From: Hevea brasiliensis
Taxonomy: Eukaryota; Streptophyta; Magnoliopsida; Malpighiales; Euphorbiaceae
NCBI RefSeq assembly: GCF_030052815.1
Contig: NC_079507.1
Coordinates: 60,163,119-60,227,118 of the forward strand
Direction of reading: 5' to 3'
Length of the DNA stretch: 64,000 nucleotides
Shown: positions 62,001 through 64,000 of the stretch, piece by piece
Layout: the number at the start of each line of letters is the position of its first letter
Position numbering within the stretch: position 1 is the first letter of the stretch
Notes under the pieces: generated by a model
The model's input: the letters and a program-made list of their open reading frames with translations, nothing else
Databases searched by the model: none
What the model was told of the DNA's origin: nothing
Translations under genes and position numbers: made by a program

Positions 62001-62241
62001 GAAATATGCAATGAGTATGAAAAAATTCAATTTTGCAATTAAGAGCTTGAATAACGGAACTGATAGATAAAAGATTAATGGGAAAGTTGAGAATATGAAG
62101 AGCTGAAGTGAGATACATATTGGGACTGTGTGTAACAAAACTTGTACCAGAAATTGTTGTTAAGGAATCGTCCGCTATACAGGCTTTTTCTTTTCCTGAG
62201 TATGAAGAATAGGTAGAAAATTTATTTGAAGAGCCCGTCAC
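59100..62241 (-). pseudogene. Copia polyprotein (integrase, RT, RNase H), broken
   Basis: In transcription order: protease end and integrase zinc-region start (62,241-61,990, with LLSISSVIQALNCKIEFF); integrase core (61,552-61,322, with KILRIDNDTEYVNG and NGVSERK); integrase end and spacer (61,355-60,498, with YWGDTVLAAMYLINRMP); RT (about 60,500-59,500, with ALYSLKQYPKAWF and YVDDIV at about 59,981); RNase H (59,379 to about 59,100, continuing in another frame with SVEAEYRAMA). Gag and most of the protease are missing: only about 400 bp separates the primer-binding site from the integrase end. Multiple stops and frameshifts; not autonomous. Confidence 0.85.
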
Positions 62242-62522
62242 ACATTTGTTTGCTTCAGAATCTATAATCCATCAAGATTGGCAAGAAAAGCATTACCTGA
62301 TTTGACAAAATTGGAAGATCCAACTGTGAAAGATTGAGATTCAAGCTGAGAAAACAGACGCCTTAGGAATTAAACTTCTTTATTAAAAAAATGCCAATAT
62401 CTTTTGTTCTTTCAAAGTAATCCACTGTTTCAGACATATTCACTTGTGGTCAGATCAAGGATAACGGCTGGATAGAAGCACAACACACGAGGAACAATTG
62501 AAAAAGTCTGAGGTCCACGTGC

Positions 62523-62630
62523 TATGAACTGTGCCGATGAACAGTACTTGTAAACATTATCTGTGAACACTATGCATGAACAGTACCTGTGAATAGTGCG
62601 CATGACCAGTGCACATAAACAGTATTAAAG
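62523..62630 (-). repeat. Repeated ACTGTTCA-type motifs in the copia leader
   Basis: On the minus strand the leader holds tactgttcatgc, gtgttcacag, tactgttcatcgg, cactattcacagg and relatives at short spacing. The same motif family occurs upstream of the viral TATA box at 19,011-19,125. Confidence 0.7.
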
Positions 62631-62650
62631 CCTGCCCTAATAAATTGAAA

Positions 62651-62662
62651 GCTCTAATACCA
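62651..62662 (-). other. Primer-binding site of the copia element
   Basis: TGGTATTAGAGC on the minus strand directly inside the 5' LTR, one mismatch from the tRNA-Met complement TGGTATCAGAGC. Confidence 0.8.
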
Positions 62663-62663
62663 A

Positions 62664-62862
62664 AATGAAACTAATGTATTTGAGAGAAATTTCTGTATTT
62701 TTCATATATTTGAATGATTTTGTACATATGCCTATTTATATATAAGATTCCTATCTTTGCAAGGAAACTTAATTTAATACAAACTAATACAAATAGGAAA
62801 CAAGATATACATAAGAAGAAAGAAATAATAATCCCTTTAATATAGGGATTGAGATTCCAACA
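62664..62862 (-). repeat. 5' LTR of the copia element
   Basis: Contains TGAAACTAATGTATTTGAG and ends GATTCCAACA on the plus strand. Adjacent to the GATGC duplication. Confidence 0.85.
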
Positions 62863-63300
62863 GATGCTATGCCGTTCATCTCTGAAAATCCCTTGCAGAT
62901 CCTCGAGTGTTTTAAATTTCCGTATCCTACATTTGCTATCATGAATACTTGTCCAGGTCTTTGGCTCAAATCAATTTCCCGACTTTGGCTTCAGTGTCTT
63001 TCCTTGGGGTCCATGTTAGTGTTTGGGCCAAAAAAGAGTCGATCGGTGTGACAGGAGAGGTGCCTTGAATTGTGAAGGGAATAAGAGGCCTTACGTGAGT
63101 GATGTCCTTGGGGATGCTTCCATGACAAAAACATCAAAAAGGCCAAAGGCTACCTCTCCACCTCCTGTGCAGATAGAGAAGTCTCAGAAAAAAGAACTAC
63201 TTTTCTTTAAGGGTCTGGAAGTTTCCTTTCTGGCTCAGGGGTTTCTTCTGATGCTGAAGAGCAAGTTCAAGTAGATTTAGATCTAGCTCTCCATTTGTAG
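62863..63300 (+). pseudogene. C2H2 zinc-finger gene remnant, part 3 (C-terminus with EAR-like motif)
   Basis: Coding sequence resumes in the frame left at 58,823 (AMPFISENPLQILECF and on). After frame changes near 63,030 and 63,225, the last frame reads VSSDAEEQVQVDLDLALHL and stops at 63,298-63,300. LDLALHL at the extreme C-terminus is an EAR (LxLxL) repressor motif, a standard ending of plant C2H2 zinc-finger repressors. This supports parts 1-3 being one gene. The middle part carries a basic stretch (SKRPKA) that could be a nuclear localisation signal. The frameshifts may be real or may mark introns. Confidence 0.55.
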
Positions 63301-64000
63301 TTTTGCACTTTTGGTCTCAAATATTTGTGTGTCTTTCCTGCTAGTTAATGTATGTGCCTTACAAAGGGATCAAGAGTGTCTGTATTTATGAATAAAGGTT
63401 TACTATTTTATGTTAAATGTGTCCTCAAGTCTTACCTCTCCTTGATTAGTTATGGAGTTACTTCCTCAGGATCTTCTCAAAGGTGATTACTTGGGGAATC
63501 AATATAATTTTCCTTGTATGACAAGTAAAAGGATGTAGAACTAGGTAAATGTTCGGCAATGCTAATGGAGATGGCTTTGAGAGAATCTCACTTTGTGGAT
63601 ATAGATACGTGGGAGAGGAAGAAAGAACTAGGATGGTAAAGTGAGAAATGTTTCTAGATGTAGGTTTGGGTGTTTGTGAATATTGGTGAACATGGATATA
63701 GAATTGGGGTTGGGTTTAAACTGTTTTTCAAGCTTCATTTGTATTTCTTGTTGTGGATTATCTCTTCCATTTTTAGTGGTGGTGGTGGGGTGGGTTGGGG
63801 GGGGTTGTGGGTGTGGGGGGTGTGTTGTGGTTGGGTTGTTGTGTGTGGTGTTCTGCTAAGTGCCATCAAGTATTGTTTTTATTAGATTTACAACTAATCA
63901 TTTCATGATCTCCCTGTGGGCATACTTTAGCGAGGAATAAATAATGCTAGAGCTTGTGATATAATATAAAAGTTGGCCTTGGTGACTCTGTTGTTTTAGG
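63301..64000. other. Downstream flank of the zinc-finger remnant
   Basis: Probable 3' UTR (aataaagg near 63,391) and unassigned sequence. A G-rich run lies at 63,776-63,850. No further gene recognised before the window ends. Confidence 0.45.
63776..63850 (+). repeat. G-rich run with G-quadruplex potential
   Basis: More than four runs of three or more G separated by one to four bases (for example ggggtgggttgggggggg). It meets the usual G3+N1-7 pattern on the plus strand. Confidence 0.7.

Larger units (their letters stand above)
58824..62862 (-). mobile_element. Ty1/copia retrotransposon lacking gag (4.04 kb)
   Basis: About 200-bp terminal repeats (58,824-59,024 and 62,664-62,862), GATGC at both outer junctions (58,819-58,823 and 62,863-62,867), a tRNA-Met-type primer-binding site and a purine tract (acttgagggcgag) beside the left repeat. 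The domain order integrase then RT then RNase H identifies Ty1/copia. The repeats differ at roughly 20 of 197 positions by eye, so the insertion is old. Confidence 0.9.

Noticed and set aside
1..64000. CRISPR arrays, operons and ribosome binding sites
   Set aside because: Plant nuclear DNA; no such structures are present and the tandem repeats seen are microsatellites or retroelement repeats.

Overview
The window is nuclear DNA from a flowering plant, most likely a eudicot. It has long AT-rich spacers, dinucleotide microsatellites, small inverted-repeat elements, LTR and non-LTR retrotransposons, an endogenous plant pararetrovirus cluster and a single-exon plant-type 9-cis-epoxycarotenoid dioxygenase gene. 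I cannot fix the species from sequence alone.

Layout. 1-8,850 is AT-rich spacer with one MITE-like inverted repeat. 9,265-11,073 (minus strand) is an intact NCED gene, the rate-limiting step of abscisic acid synthesis, with a TATA box at 11,216-11,223 and a palindromic G-box/ABRE at 11,291-11,300. About 0.6 kb upstream of that TATA box a 142-bp tandem duplication runs into a long (TA)n tract. From there to a second long (TA)n tract (33,477-33,544) about 21.6 kb consists almost wholly of rearranged endogenous pararetrovirus (Caulimoviridae) DNA.

The viral cluster holds two near unit-length copies (about 7.1 kb from primer-binding site to primer-binding site). One is on the plus strand (12,784-19,862) and one on the minus strand (33,227-26,091). 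Several partial copies, an inverted coat-protein island (24,197-26,084) and a mosaic of short fragments (11,835-12,783) accompany them. The gene order in both long copies is leader, movement protein, coat protein with CCHC knuckle, aspartic protease, an unrecognised C-terminal region, an unrecognised ORF2-like region, A-tract, and a promoter with TATTTAAGG. Neither copy has a reverse transcriptase. The only RT/RNase H material is an orphan RNase H fragment at 11,841-12,054. The two arms face each other across a 248-bp GC-rich spacer with a strong hairpin.

33,545-54,900 is AT-rich spacer holding a Stowaway-like MITE, an LTR-type insertion with TAATT target duplications (39,073-43,747) that contains a second LTR-like insertion, a CACTA-type MITE with TGA target duplications (47,893-48,225), and several simple repeats.

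54,907-63,300 is a decayed host C2H2 zinc-finger gene ending in an EAR-like repressor motif. Its coding region is split by a full-length RTE-type LINE (55,463-58,734, 14-bp target duplication) and by a Ty1/copia element lacking gag (58,824-62,862, GATGC at both junctions). Apart from NCED I see no clearly intact host gene in the window.
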